Below, in pieces: positions 1 to 11,417 of a stretch of 64,000 bases of DNA. This stretch comes from Tachypleus tridentatus (lineage: Eukaryota > Arthropoda > Merostomata > Xiphosura > Limulidae), in contig NC_134828.1 in the NCBI RefSeq assembly GCF_004210375.1, positions 21,134,400-21,198,399 of the forward strand. Direction: 5' to 3'. Made by a program: the position numbers and the translations under genes. Numbering within the stretch: the stretch's first letter is position 1; each line of letters starts with the position of its first letter. The notes beneath the pieces are model-generated. The model had not been told where the DNA came from, searched no databases, and worked only from the letters and a program-made list of their open reading frames with translations.

Positions 1-1501
1 CCGGAATGCTGATTAGGGGTCCAGTAAGACCTTTACCGTCAATAATTGTTCACCTTGGACAGTTAATGGCGAAGGGCTCCCATGATCGGACCAACAATCT
101 TACCGTTACCTAGGGGCCAATGTCTGTCCATTGACCGGGGTGTACAGCGAGCCTGTACTTTCTCTCCTCGAGAAGTGGATAGATAACATCTCGAGGGTAC
201 CGCTAAAACCACACCAACGGGTTGAGATTCTCAACCGATTTGCGGTACCCCGGCTCCTTTACCAACTCGAATTGGGAGCATCGAGTGGTAAATTATTGAG
301 AGAAATGGACAATCAAATTAAAGAGGCCGTGAAGAGCTGATGTCATCTTCCGCCTTGCACGACCGACGGGTTACTTTATTCCCGTTATAGAGACAGTGGC
401 CTAGCACTTGTCAAGTTGGAATCTCTGATTCCTACTCTTAAGATCAAGACAGGGTTAAGGCATGTCCATTCAACGGACAAAACTATTAGATATCTAGCCA
501 AAACTGATAATGTACTCGATAACATCCAAGGAATTGTCTTAAAGGTGGGACTTCCGATCCCTAAGCCCGAACATACTTCCGAAACATATCATTCTAATTG
601 AAGGGATATGGAAAGGAAGCGCTTGGAAGGTCTTGCCCTGCAAGGGCACGGTGCAAGTCTCTTCAAAGGTTCAAGATCTGCCAACCACTGGTTACCTAAA
701 CCAGTGGGTATGAAGGACCACCACTGGGTGAAGTGTCTTGCTTTGAGGGCAAATGTATATCCCACACGGGAAGCCCTCAGTCGAGGGAATTTGAGTACTA
801 ACAAAGAAGTTATGAAATGCCGGGCTCCTCCGCCGAGAGAGACCATATGTCATCTAAGTGGTCAATGTCCTAAATTAAAATCTATGAGGACACGGCGTCG
901 CAACAAGATCTGTGATCATTTAGTTAAAGAATGTGTAAGTAAAGGGTGGAAAGTACTCGGAGAACTCACCATTGAGACAGACAATGGTGAGCCTCGGAGA
1001 CCGGATCTGATCTTCTATCGTGAGGAAAAAGCGGTGGTTGTTGATGTGACGGTCCGATACGAACTCATGTATAGCTCCCTAGAGGAAGCATACAATTCCA
1101 AGGTCGCCCGCTATGAAGAGCTCGCACCACAAATTAAAGATCTAACTGGTGCAACTTCTATTGTTTTCCACGGTTTACCAATTGGTGCTCGCGGTGCCTG
1201 GTATCCGAGAAACACAGAAGTACTGGCGGACCTGGATATAAGATCTAAATATTTTGAAGAGTTCTTGTGCCGACGTGCGATGCTTTACACCCTAGATGTA
1301 TTGTGGAAGGCAAACAATGAAAAACACCTCGCCTGGTAAGGCAATTACCGCCCACAACACATGACGAAATTTAAACAGGCTCTTGTCGTTAGACCAATGT
1401 AGGTATAATGTGCAAATGAATTGATCTTTATGCGTCTTCACTATCGGCATCTGTCGATATTGTCGACCCTGATGTAAAATTGGGTAATCGTATAATATCA
1501 A
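1..1501 (+). mobile_element. R2-type non-LTR retrotransposon, 3' part, degenerate
   Basis: Sequence-specific retrotransposon that normally inserts in 28S rRNA genes. Visible in order: the end of the reverse transcriptase (YLGANV near 110, then the thumb signature LKPHQRVEILNR near 203-238), a segment with LPACTTDGLLYSRYRD near 350-395, and the C-terminal zinc-knuckle and endonuclease region. The reading frame breaks several times (stop at about 338, frame changes near 340-415 and 600), so it is not functional. The element is cut by the window start. Its 3' untranslated part runs from about 1340 to 1501, and 28S sequence begins right after it, which confirms the family. Confidence 0.9.
608..1339 (+). 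CDS. R2 ORF C-terminus: CCHC knuckle and restriction-like endonuclease
   Basis: The 243-residue open segment corresponds to the end of the R2 protein. A zinc-knuckle pattern is visible (ETICHLSGQCPKLKS, with an upstream Cys in MKCRAPPP). It is followed by the restriction-like endonuclease core, with RRPDLIFY and then VVVDVTVRYE, the PD..D-type catalytic arrangement that nicks 28S DNA in R2. The frame is open to TAA at 1339. The first Met is not a true start, because R2 encodes one long polyprotein whose upstream parts lie in other frames here. This is the best-preserved part of the element, and its catalytic residues look intact. Confidence 0.85.
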   Translation: MERKRLEGLALQGHGASLFKGSRSANHWLPKPVGMKDHHWVKCLALRANVYPTREALSRGNLSTNKEVMKCRAPPPRETICHLSGQCPKLKSMRTRRRNKICDHLVKECVSKGWKVLGELTIETDNGEPRRPDLIFYREEKAVVVDVTVRYELMYSSLEEAYNSKVARYEELAPQIKDLTGATSIVFHGLPIGARGAWYPRNTEVLADLDIRSKYFEEFLCRRAMLYTLDVLWKANNEKHLAW

Positions 1502-1616
1502 TAGCTAAATGCCTCGTCATCTAATTAGTGACGCTCATGAATGGATTAACGAGATTCCCACTGTCCCTATCTACTATCTAGTGAAACCACAGCCAAGGGA
1601 ACGGGCTTAGAGAAAT
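1502..1616 (+). pseudogene. 28S rRNA fragment flanking the R2 3' end
   Basis: The run that starts TAGCTAAATGCCTCGTCATC and ends near AAGGGAACGGGCTT matches the eukaryotic 28S rRNA segment just downstream of the R2 cleavage site (canonical TAGCCAAATGCC). By eye it differs at a few sites, several of them CpG-type changes (TAGCC to TAGCT, GCGC to GCTC, AGCG to AGTG). The match fades after about 1616 and ordinary AT-rich DNA follows. This is a dead piece of rRNA gene, not a functional rRNA locus. Confidence 0.88.
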
Positions 1617-1639
1617 CAGGAAACTTATAAGACAGATGG

Positions 1640-3780
1640 AGTGAGGGCATGATATGGCAGGGACTTCACAATACATAAAGTATTGTACGTATGTACAAAA
1701 AACATTCCACAATACTTGATTTCTTCAAACTGAAAAACGTCAACATCTAACACAACCAGAAAAATAAGTATGTCATACAGTTTCGTTGCAGCAGTTATAA
1801 GTTTATAATGATTAATAAAATATTTTCCAAACACACACACAAAAAAGAAAGTTCTGACTTGTTTTATTTGAAATCTACTTATAAATATTATGTTTTAAAG
1901 TTAGTTTCTCTGATAAATTTTTATTATTTACACAAAAGCAAAAGCATGACAATATTATCAAATTTTATAACCTTTTAACTAGTGTTAAAATCCCAATTGA
2001 GTTAAATGGTTTTAGCTGTTTCCAGAAGTGTAAAACTAAACATAAAGAAGCACTTCATTGTTCAAAACGTCAAAGCAATATACACATATTTACACTAATT
2101 ATTCATGTCCACAGTAACACACTATTCTGAATAGAAAAATTGCCTATGGTCAAAACAAAGTAATACAAAAGGCTGGGACAAGAAACAACTAAATGTTGAA
2201 CATTCAAGAGTAAGCAGTTTGAATCATGATGTAACCATTGAAGTCCAACCTGACAAAATGGATTGTAAACAACTAAGAGTTTTTGTGAAATCATTTAAGA
2301 AACACAGAGGCTGATACCTTACAGAAGTTTCCACCCTTCATGATGGTGATTAGCTTACAAATATTTTGAACCCTGAAGACAACTGATGGTCACAGAAAAT
2401 GTTAACCCTTATCACTAATCTCTGTAACTGTTGAAGGCCTGTGCAAGGGAACTTGCCCTATCATTAACAAATTGTTTTATATTAGTTAAAAAGCCACTCT
2501 GACTTTTTTCACAACAAATAACAAAAACAAAACATGAAAGTTTTTTACTCACCATTTAAATATGGCTATCTTTTGTTAGAATTTTATATTGCTCTGTACC
2601 TTTTTCATTTGTCTGAATCTCTTGAGTATCTAATATGATTCACAATAGGTATTCCATGAATTAAAAAAACAACAACATGATATAGTACTATACTTGTAAT
2701 AATATAAATTAATATGTAAATCACGAGTACTAAGTCTTCTGTTTACAATCAGTAACAGGAGTAATGTTACAAAAAGTCTTCTTCATTAACAAATGTTTAC
2801 TAGTAGTTCTAGTGCTGTAAACATCTACAAGTTTGGGACCTTCAAAATTGGAATTTCATGTAACAAACAAATTAAACAAACAGAAACAAACAGTATAGGG
2901 CTAGAGAGAAAAAAAAAACCTTAATGTTTAATTACATCTCTCCCATGAGCAGTCAAATTTATAAATGAAATAGCATGAATGATATTAAAAAAAAGCAACA
3001 CTTAATGACTGTAATTATGAAAAAAATGGATCTTAACCTATTTTTCATGAAGTATGTATTATTCACACAAACGCAGTAAATTATATTACCTTATTATTAA
3101 CTGCAATGGACTATTCCACTAAAACCTCTTTGCAAAGGAAAAGTATTTAACTACACCATCTACCAGATAGTGGGGTTTATTTAATGTAAAGTACAAAAAC
3201 TGTTGAAAATTATACCCCATAATAACCTAATGATGTATCATTCATTATGAGCCTAAAATGTACAGTACAACACAGCTAATAATTATTTTATCTAATTAGT
3301 CAATTACAATTCAACCAGTAGCATACTTATATGACAAGTAAAAGGCACAACTTTAAATGTTTCATAAAAGTTAAGCACAACTAACTTCTTTCAGTGTCAA
3401 ATTATTAGAGAAACATGTCAAACATTATTCCCATTTTTTAAGATTCTTTAAAAGTTCTTTTCCCATTTGTAGACTATCATACCAAACATTTCTTACAAGC
3501 ATGAGATGTGTGAGATTTATTTCAAAATAAACTGAACACTGGCTTTCAGATACGCAGCACGTAAATGTGTTTAATATTAAGTAAAAACCAGCTATAACTG
3601 TCTGATGTAAGTAGAGGATGAAAAGTCTGTTTATACAAATTATACTACTGTGTAATATTACTACAGACATATTTGTTTTGTATACGTTACAAACAAACTG
3701 AATTATTCTATAGCAGTAACATCATATGCTCTTCTGCATTAGTTTGGTAAACAACTTTGTCAAATTATTTAGCATCACAA
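1640..3780. other. AT-rich stretch, no gene seen
   Basis: Only short open frames rich in Phe, Leu, Ile and Tyr, as expected by chance in AT-rich DNA. I see no protein motif, splice-bounded exon or recognisable repeat. Confidence 0.5.
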
Positions 3781-3814
3781 AACAGTCACCTTGTAGCAAC
3801 ATCAAGGTACAGCA

Positions 3815-4015
3815 CAGTGACAATCATTTAGCCACTTTTTCATGGTTGTAGTACTGTTTGTTTGTTTTTAGCATCTCCCACTATATTAGAGTATACCATA
3901 TTAGCAGGGTAACAATCACATTACCCTTTTTTTTTCATTGTCATAGTACTGTGTTTTTCTAGTGTCTGCCATTAGGTTGCAGCATTTGTGGTATAGTAAC
4001 AATCATTTAGCCATT
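3815..4015 (+). repeat. Degenerate tandem repeat, unit about 90 bp
   Basis: The phrase ACAATCATTTAGCCA (or a close variant) starts at about 3820, 3912 and 3999. Between these, the units share TCAT.GT.GTAGTACTGT and a T-run. It is a two-and-a-half-copy imperfect minisatellite. Confidence 0.5.
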
Positions 4016-6600
4016 TATGGATTATTATAACACAATGAATTATTATGTTACAGCATACCAGTCAACTATACCTAAATTATTGTACATAATACTAATTGTT
4101 CTCTCCTGTATTGTCTGCTCACCATTTTACTTCACCACATACCAGGTTGGGAATTTTACTTTGCATCCACATGAAGATGTTTCTTCCAGTAATAACTGGG
4201 ACAACACTTGACAAACTGTATTAAGTACCATTCTAAAAATCTCATAAAGGCCCTTGGTGTTTGTTTTGAAAACACATCTTTACAGATATTGTTTATACAG
4301 ATGACCCTCTTAACACAACTATATCAGTGTGTTGAATCATGAAGACAGTTTAGATCTATCATAGCTGCTATTTATTAGACTACGAGGCTTGTTTATATTC
4401 TAATATCTGTTTGTAATTTTACAATTAGTTGTTAAGTTATATTCAGAAAACACAAGGAATTCAGTTGTGTCACAACAACAGTTTATTAGATGATTCAAGT
4501 TCATTATCTACTATCTATATATTACCTTGTGACCAAACAGTTATGAGCTAGCTATTAAATCAAATGGAAAATTAGAAGAGAACTATAACACTGACCCGTG
4601 TTTAATGTCTTTTTTTATTATTTGTGTTACGATCACAATTTAATTATAATATCAAACTTCCCTCAGAATCACACTCTTTCCCTATTCTATAACACAATAA
4701 ATGGGCTAAACTGATGAGTAAGCAGTTAATGTACCACTTGTACATTAACAAGTACAGTTAATTGGATGTATGTTGCATGTTTTTTTTTGTTTGTGGGTTA
4801 CATTTATTTTCTACAAAATAGTTTATTGTAACTTATCTGTTTATACCTTTGTTGCTGAGTTTTTGGGAGATAGTTTTCAAGTGCTTTTGTGTGCGAACCA
4901 AACAATTTCCATAAAATCAGTTTATAAATTTTTGGTAAATTTATCCTATTTAATAATACCATTTTTTTTGCTTGTTGTATATAGAGCAATATTTATATGT
5001 TTATGTACACAGTATATTTATTACTTGTTTTGGTTTCTGAAAATATTGGATGGATGAATGGATAGAATACATTAAAAGTTAATTGTATACTTAGTGTTGT
5101 TTTGTTAGCTGGTGTTTATTTTTAATGTTTTAAACAGTAATTTGTATGTATTAACCAGTACTATATTATATGAAACTATGTTGTTTTATCCAATAACAAA
5201 CAAGCACACTTCAATGAGATGTTGGTTGTTGTTTTTTAAGTTAAGAAATAATAATACAGTTGTTAACAGAATGACTAGTACATAGTTTCCAAAAAATGTT
5301 TTGTAGATTGTTTTTATTATAGGCTGTGTGTGACTTACAGATATTGCTGTATAGTCACAGTTCTTTGTAGTAACATTTACTCTACAACTCAAGGTACGTA
5401 TACTTCTCCCTCAAGTACTTTTGTCAGACATTATTTCATTTGTAGGTCATAAAAACGTGATGAATATAATCTACAGCCTTTGTTACTGTTTGTTTTTAAC
5501 AACTAAAATAAGAAGACAATTTTTATGATACAATATCAAGATGTTCCTCTCATTTAATACTTCTGTTTATAATGACGTAAAATTATTTTTATGGAAGTAA
5601 ACATTACAACTTTATTCAACATACATTATTATTGTGGCATTATATTTTATTTCATAACATTCAGTTTGAGATGTTTTAAGGATAGTTTGGTACAGCTGTA
5701 GCAATGTATCCTTGTCTGATAAATTTTTAGTGTTCCTCTTTCTTTTGTTCATACAATCATATGTTCTAATGTGTTATTAAGTACAGTTATTGTGAAGGAA
5801 AAAGAAAATTAATTTTATTTTTAACATTTTCCAAGAGACAATAACGTATGTTTTAACGTGTGTTTTTCAACTAATGTTTAGTAAAGTTTCCATCAAAAGA
5901 AATGAAAATGAAATGTCAACTTCAGAATGGGAATTAACATTCACTCAGAACAAACTTTCATCTATTAAACATCTTATTCTTTAAATTTTTATATTTATTG
6001 TTTTTCTATATTAAGATTCCTAGTGAATTGTTTTGGACAATACAAATTATTCTAGAAAATGCCTGCAATAAAGTTTTTAAGGTTGTTATTGAAATACTTT
6101 TTTTTATCTTCAAATTATGACTTCTTGCATGTTAAAATATTATAAATGTTTTTATATATGAAAAATGCATATCAGTTATAAAGAAATAACTTCATATACA
6201 AATGTTTTAGAATAAACTGCATTAAAAACCTTCACTGTAAGTTGTGTTTGTTCATGTCTTTACCTTGGGAAACAAAACTTCTAGTTCAGTCTTTCAGAGT
6301 GCTACTTGATATGTATTTTAAGTGTTATATTTTTTAAAGATTTTTTTATCTTTAACTATTATGTTTAGAATTTTCCTTTCTATAGACTTTCTTCATTTTT
6401 ATTTTGTCCTGCTGTACTGAACAGCACTTGCATGATGGTGGCACTCTTTTCATTAGGATAACAGTTGTTAGTTACGTATTTTTATAGTATTGGGTTGTTG
6501 TTTATTTGAACTGTTATTTATGCAATTTGTAACATTTCTGTATGTATCAAGAGAGTGTCATAAACCTGACATCTATATTTATATGTATGTTCCTTCTTGC
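4016..6600. other. AT-rich stretch, no gene seen
   Basis: No coding region is supported. Hydrophobic frames such as 4770-5057 are low-complexity by-products of T-rich DNA. No element termini were recognised. Confidence 0.5.
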
Positions 6601-6702
6601 TTAACCCTAGTACACACACTCAAAAAAATTACGTTGCCCACACTATATATATTTAAAAAAAATTATTTTCACATAAGCAAAGTATATATTTGGACAAAAT
6701 AT

Positions 6703-7190
6703 TTATTCTATACAATTTATGCATACACTCTGGGTAACTTTATGGTCATTGCAAGCCATTTTACTACATTTGATACACTTTGAAGAAGTTTTTTTCCTTG
6801 AATCACGTGCACATATTTAACACCATTTCCTAACGTTTTCTTCAGCAACGTTTTGTCTTTTTGGAGGGATCACTTCATTTGTATCTTCTTCAGGCAGTAA
6901 TTCATCAGTCAATAACTTCAGAAATTCACGTCTTGCTCTTTTTTGGTACTTTGATGCGAATTCTGGATGGCGCTGGCTATAGAGAAGGAAAGCATTGTAT
7001 GCGGCAGCATCAAGAATGTTATAAAATAGTGCCATTGGCCACCTTCTGGTCTTTCTTTTTGTGGAAAAGAATCTAACTATTTGGTCTAGTGTATCGACTC
7101 CTCCTTTGGTGGAGTTATAGTATGATATTATTTCAGGTTTTCCTGATTCATCATCGATTGAGGGCTCTCTATGCAACGTAGATAAGAATA
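6703..7190 (-). pseudogene. piggyBac transposase C-terminal fragment with nonsense codon
   Basis: The minus-strand reading contains KPEIISYYNSTKGGVDTLDQ and then KRKTRRWPMALFYN, signature segments of the last part of the piggyBac DDE transposase domain, including the region of its final catalytic Asp. After RKWC there is an in-frame TAA (6817-6819). Reading past it in the same frame gives ICARD..., KCIKC, MACNDHK and VCINC, the C-terminal Cys/His cross-brace finger that binds the element ends, closing at 6703. The TAA could come from one CAA-to-TAA change. The N-terminal two-thirds of the transposase are missing. Confidence 0.85.
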
Positions 7191-7239
7191 TTCTAGAATG
7201 CTCGAGAACATTTATAGAGTGTTCTAGAATGTTCTAGAA
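7186..7239. promoter_or_regulatory. Heat-shock-element-like array
   Basis: Alternating GAA and TTC units at strict 5-bp spacing: GAA 7186, TTC 7191, GAA 7196; then, after a gap, TTC 7222, GAA 7227, TTC 7232, GAA 7237. The repeated unit is TTCTAGAATG. Three or more alternating nGAAn units define a heat-shock factor site, but a simple palindromic repeat would look the same. It lies at the edge of the transposase fragment inside the piggyBac element. Confidence 0.45.
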
Positions 7240-7529
7240 CACAAAATTTCATATCAATATATCAATTGATTGTTTACCAGAAATGTAATTGAGTTTTAAA
7301 CGGGGTCAAAAATGACCCCCAATGTGGAAAACGTGAATTTCGACATTAGACAAGGGGTGTAATATCCCATTTGCATAAAATACATGTTAAACGTATTAGT
7401 ATAGTATGTTATTAGTATAGATTAAATTTGGTACATTTTTAGGCCCGAAAGTCACACCTTTGATATTTCTATAACAACTTAAACACAAGTGGGCCCATTT
7501 TTGACCCCCACCGTGTGTATGAGGGTTAA

Positions 7530-8353
7530 AAGATTATCTTTTTCATGCTAATAAAACCCTTCCCAGAGGTCCAGAAATGTTTTTCTGCAAGAGTTTTTCC
7601 AAATATTACTTACTTACTTGTCATTTAAATGTTGAAATAAAAGTTAGATTTTGAAGAAGTTGGAACATTCACATAAGCTAAAATGATACAGGATATTTTA
7701 ATATTTAGAGTTATTTGCTTGAATCATTTCATAATATTATTCATTATGACGAAGAGGATTTAACAATCTGGATTAAACAGAAGTTTATTTATACATTGCT
7801 ATTTATTTTTGGTTAAGAAATTTTTACATTTTTCTGTTAGAGATTCCATCTTTTGATTTCCCATCCTATGTTATAATCCTTGTACAAATTTTACAATCCT
7901 GGCCATTCCCTTCCTTGGTGATCACGTTTGTGTGTATATCTTCCTCCTGAAATAGCTGATTGGAAAATAGTAAGATTTTACACCAGCTGTTATTATCTTT
8001 GAAGGACGTTCACTGAATAAAGTAAATCAACATTTTTCCAGGGATATTTTTAGTATGATACAGCCATGTTCTCAAAGCTCTCTTTGCCTTCAATTGTAAA
8101 GTCAAGAAGGTTTACTGTTAGTAATAGGGATAACACAAGATGAGTCTATAAAAATATTTTATATATCAATTTTTTTACTTACAATAAAAAATTTCCTTAC
8201 AAGAAAACGAGGACAGTTTCACACTATTAACTCATCACCTCTTTTGTATGCCTTTTTTCAAGGAGCTTCCATTAATAAAAAATTAACTTCTCATCCTGTA
8301 CATGTAGTGCTGTCATCTAGTGTCATTCTATTTACATTTCTAATATTTTCATT
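7530..8353. other. AT-rich stretch, no feature seen
   Basis: No coding or repeat signal recognised between the piggyBac element and the next SINE. Confidence 0.5.
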
Positions 8354-8364
8354 GAGTTTTCTCT

Positions 8365-8568
8365 CGCCCGCGTCGCGCTAAACATGCTCGCCCTCCCAGC
8401 AGTGGGGGCGTATAATGTAACGATCAATTCCACTATTCGTTGGTAAAAGAGTTGGCGGTGGGTGGTGATGACTAGCTGCCTTCCCTCTAGTCTTACACTG
8501 CTAAATTAGGGACGGCTAGCACAGATAGCCCTCGAGTAGCTTTGTGCGAAATTCCAAAACAAACAAAC
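8365..8568 (+). mobile_element. tRNA-derived SINE, 5'-truncated, with target duplication
   Basis: Carries the conserved SINE body (GTTGGCGGTGGGTGGTGATG, the GACTAGCTGCCTTCCCTCTAG block and the CTCGAGTAGCTTTGTGCGAA end) and an AAACAAAC tail. The tRNA-like head is missing. It is flanked by a perfect 11-bp duplication GAGTTTTCTCT (8354-8364 and 8569-8579), so the copy was already truncated when it inserted. Confidence 0.9.
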
Positions 8569-8802
8569 GAGTTTTCTCTATTAGAAATTGTTACTTTACT
8601 ATATTTAACATACATATTGTTTGGAAATTTTTTGTAAAGTTTAAAAATTTTATAAAATTATTATTATTATTTTTTATTTAAAATAATAATTTTAAAAGTA
8701 GAATAGCTTATTTATATTATTTACACGTGAAAAACAACGAACGTTAACTCATAAACGATTAAAGACATAAACTTGCAATGCGCGTAAAGAATGCTGAACA
8801 AT

Positions 8803-8826
8803 AGTATGTGTGTGTGTGTGTGTGTG
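8803..8826. repeat. TG dinucleotide microsatellite
   Basis: A run of about ten TG units following TAGTATG. Confidence 0.85.
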
Positions 8827-8829
8827 TAC

Positions 8830-9355
8830 ATATAAGTACATCCATGGAAAACTAAAGGAAATCAAACATAAAAAGCATATATGTACATAAACTGCTTAAA
8901 TTAAGTGTTGGTTGGAAGGAAGCAGGATGTGAATGAAGCACTTGAATTTGAAAAACAAAACGTAAACCATTCGTGTATAATTTTAGATTACATGTCACTG
9001 AAATAGCCATTCTGAATTTTTATAATTTATTAACTAAATGTGTAATAATCACACAATCTTACATTTTCTTATTGTAGTAGCAGAACAAAAAGTGTATCAT
9101 AGCTGTGATTGTTTCACAATTTTGGTTTAGAATGTTTAAAGACGAGTGGTGTTCAATTAGGAGGTTTTGCAGGTTACACAAAGGAAATTTGACTATTTTT
9201 AGATTGTAAAATGTATTTTTAACTTTAATCCTTTGGTCTATTTACATCATTTTTACAGTCGTGATCAAGTTCACACAGTAGATCGGTTTTTTTGTCAATT
9301 TTTTAAAAAGTAATTTAGAGAACTATGCAAGGGTCTGTTGGCTGTGGTTTGTATA
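8830..9355. other. AT-rich stretch, no feature seen
   Basis: No coding or repeat signal recognised. Confidence 0.45.
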
Positions 9356-9359
9356 TTTT

Positions 9360-9690
9360 TACATAAATTTTCACAATGTACTACAAGAGACTTTGTATGC
9401 TGCAGTAATTATTAAGTTTTGTATTGATTGTATTTTATTTATGTGTTTTAGTCCTGTGCTTAACCATACTGGAAATGCATATTTGATAGTAGGTCGTGAA
9501 TATGTTTTGTAGATTTTCATTATGTTGTCTGGTGAGGTTCCTTGGATTTTTCCGGTTAGATTATTTGCATAATTTGTGCATTTCCAGTTTTTTTTTTAAA
9601 TATGTTATTTACATGTTTCATCCATGTTAGTTTCGTATTGAAGGTTAAATTTAACAGGTTTGTTATGGTCTGGAGAAGTTTAAAATATAT
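9360..9690 (-). mobile_element. Jockey-type LINE fragment (post-RT region)
   Basis: The minus-strand reading gives NYANNLTGK, DNIMKIYKTYSRPTIKYA and FPVWLSTG, with stops. It parallels the Jockey element at 41.9-45.8 kb, which reads NYARSLTGK, DNILKIYKTYIRPVIDY and PAPAWIT. It is probably the distal half of an element whose proximal half is at 16,240-16,640, interrupted by the I-group LINE between them. Confidence 0.7.
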
Positions 9691-10150
9691 ATAAGGTTCT
9701 CCTGACATTTATTTTCCAACTTCTATTTTCCAGGACCCGTCGGTGTGGATTCCTGTAGGTGGTGAGGGGACCTCCTGGGAAAGGTTCTGTTCTGTCTGGA
9801 TACCTTCTCTGGGATCTAAACATCCACCCACGTGTTTGCCTGCGTGGCGACCCGTGAAGGGGAGGAGAGGATCTTGGTGGTTGAGGGGTCCAACCCCAAC
9901 ACACCACTTTGGCGCCCTTTAGGTGGCCCACCTTGGGTCAATCGGCTGGTCCACTTGGGCTACAGTCAACCAAGTACCAGTGTTGGAAGTTCTCAACGGG
10001 TTTTGTGGACATTGTGCCTGATGCTGGTGTTTGGATGTAGTGCTCACGAAACCCTGGCGTTGATGCATTGTCCTTGCATGACATTGTAGTGCATCCCCTC
10101 GTAGGGCTCCATGGTGTGTGGGGTCAGTGGGTACCGAATTTTATTTTCCT

Positions 10151-11415
10151 ATGGATCCTCCTTCAAAACATTTATATAAAAGAGTGAAAAACAGTCAATA
10201 GGTAAGCGACCACGTCTTGAAGACTCTGAGCAGCACTCTTCAACATCTGTAACACACGTATGTCATTTTCTGATATTAAATTCGCTTTCAGAAAAACCTT
10301 TAAGGCAATTGTCCCCCTTTTTTATTCAAAAGGGACTAGAGGGTCTTGCTGGTTCTCCAAAGTCAGTAAAGAAGCTTCGATCTAGAGTCATATTAGTTGA
10401 AACATCCACAACCCACCACAGTGAACTCCTCTTGAATTCAACAGCAATTGGGGATATACCTATTGAGGTTACCCCCATGCTACCTTGAATTCATCACGAA
10501 AAGTTATTGTTGAGAGGGATTTGAAGAACGTCCCCGAGTTAGAGATTTTCACTGGTTTCTCCACTCAAGGAGTTTCTGCAGTGAGGCACATCTCCACTCG
10601 CAAAGATGGAGTTACACTGGCAACAAATACCCTCGTTTTGACATTCACATCATCACGTGCACCTGCCACCATCAAGGCAGGTTATCTAATTTTCAGAGTA
10701 CGGCCATACATTCCATACCCTCTCCGATGTTTCCAGTGTCAGAGGTTCGGCTACTCAAAGACATCATATCGTGGTTCCCTGACATGTGCTCGTTGTGGTG
10801 ACAAGGACCACGATGCCTATGAAGGTGACGTGGACTCACATTGCGTCAACTGCAATGTTTCTCACCCTTTCTACTTTCGTTCTTGCTCAAAATGGTTGGA
10901 GGAAAAAGAGGTGCAGCGTTTGAAAACGACTCATAACATTAGTTATCCTGAGGCTCGAAAATTGCTGCCCGTTACTCCACCTCAGACATATGCTGCTGCA
11001 TTTTGTTCCACAACTACAGTGGGAGTGCAGACAGATCTCTCTCTGCCTCCAAGAGAATCGTTTTCAAAACAAATGAAAAGTCTTTTGACCTCTATGATTC
11101 AAGAGGTTGATGAATCGACTTCCACACCCATCTCTGTTTCTCCCATACATTCCAACAAACTTCAAGATACACACCCTTCAGTTTCAAATACAGGTATTTC
11201 TTCTGATACATCTTTTTCTCCCACCAAGAGGCAAAACAATCATTCGTTCGCGTCCTCAGTCACTGGAATCCCCTTTCAATAACAAAGACCTGCCCAATTG
11301 CCCCAGGGCAGGATCCATGGAAATTGAGAGACCTCCTCCGAGTAAGAACAGTAAGGAAAAAAGACGTGGTCGTAAACAGAATGGTTCTCCACCCAATTCA
11401 CCTGCACGTAAATAA
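10151..11415 (+). pseudogene. I-group LINE ORF1 (gag-like, CCHC knuckles)
   Basis: Begins at an ATG (MDPPSKHLYKRV) and soon meets a stop (about 10198); the main open part is 10,485-11,282. It contains VRPYIPYPLRCFQCQRFGYS and then CARCGDKDHDAYE and HCVNCNVSHPFYFRSC. These are three successive zinc-knuckle-like groups, in which some His/Cys spacings are altered. This is the RNA-binding ORF1 protein that packages element RNA. The end shifts frame at about 11,280 and closes with a basic tail (SKEKRRGRKQ) at TAA 11,415, two bases before ORF2. Confidence 0.8.
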
Positions 11416-11417
11416 AA

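Larger units (their letters stand above)
6601..7529 (-). mobile_element. piggyBac-family element, internally deleted, with TTAA target duplications
   Basis: The left end is TTAA (6601-6604) followed by CCCTAGTACACAC. The right end, read in reverse complement, is TTAA (7526-7529) followed by CCCTCATACACAC. The termini match at 11 of 13 bases, and a shared TCAAAAA...GCCCAC follows further in. TTAA duplications with CCC-starting ends are the hallmark of piggyBac. The roughly 0.92-kb interior keeps only the transposase C-terminus, on the minus strand, plus a 5' non-coding part, so the element is non-autonomous. A further GGGGTCAAAAATG block near 7303 repeats the subterminal motif. Confidence 0.85.

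Noticed and set aside
1502..1616. Functional 28S rRNA gene
   Set aside because: Only about 115 bases match, with substitutions, and AT-rich non-ribosomal DNA follows.
4770..5057. Hydrophobic 95-residue frame as membrane protein
   Set aside because: Composition is what T-rich DNA gives by chance; no splice or motif support, and an opposing frame is equally open.
6703..7190. Domesticated piggyBac-derived host gene
   Set aside because: The frame has a nonsense codon, lacks the N-terminal two-thirds and lies within recognisable element ends.
9680..10089. Frames on both strands near 9.7-10.1 kb as a gene
   Set aside because: They fall in the 5' untranslated region of the I-group LINE, as shown by the matching reversed copy at 38.7-39.0 kb.
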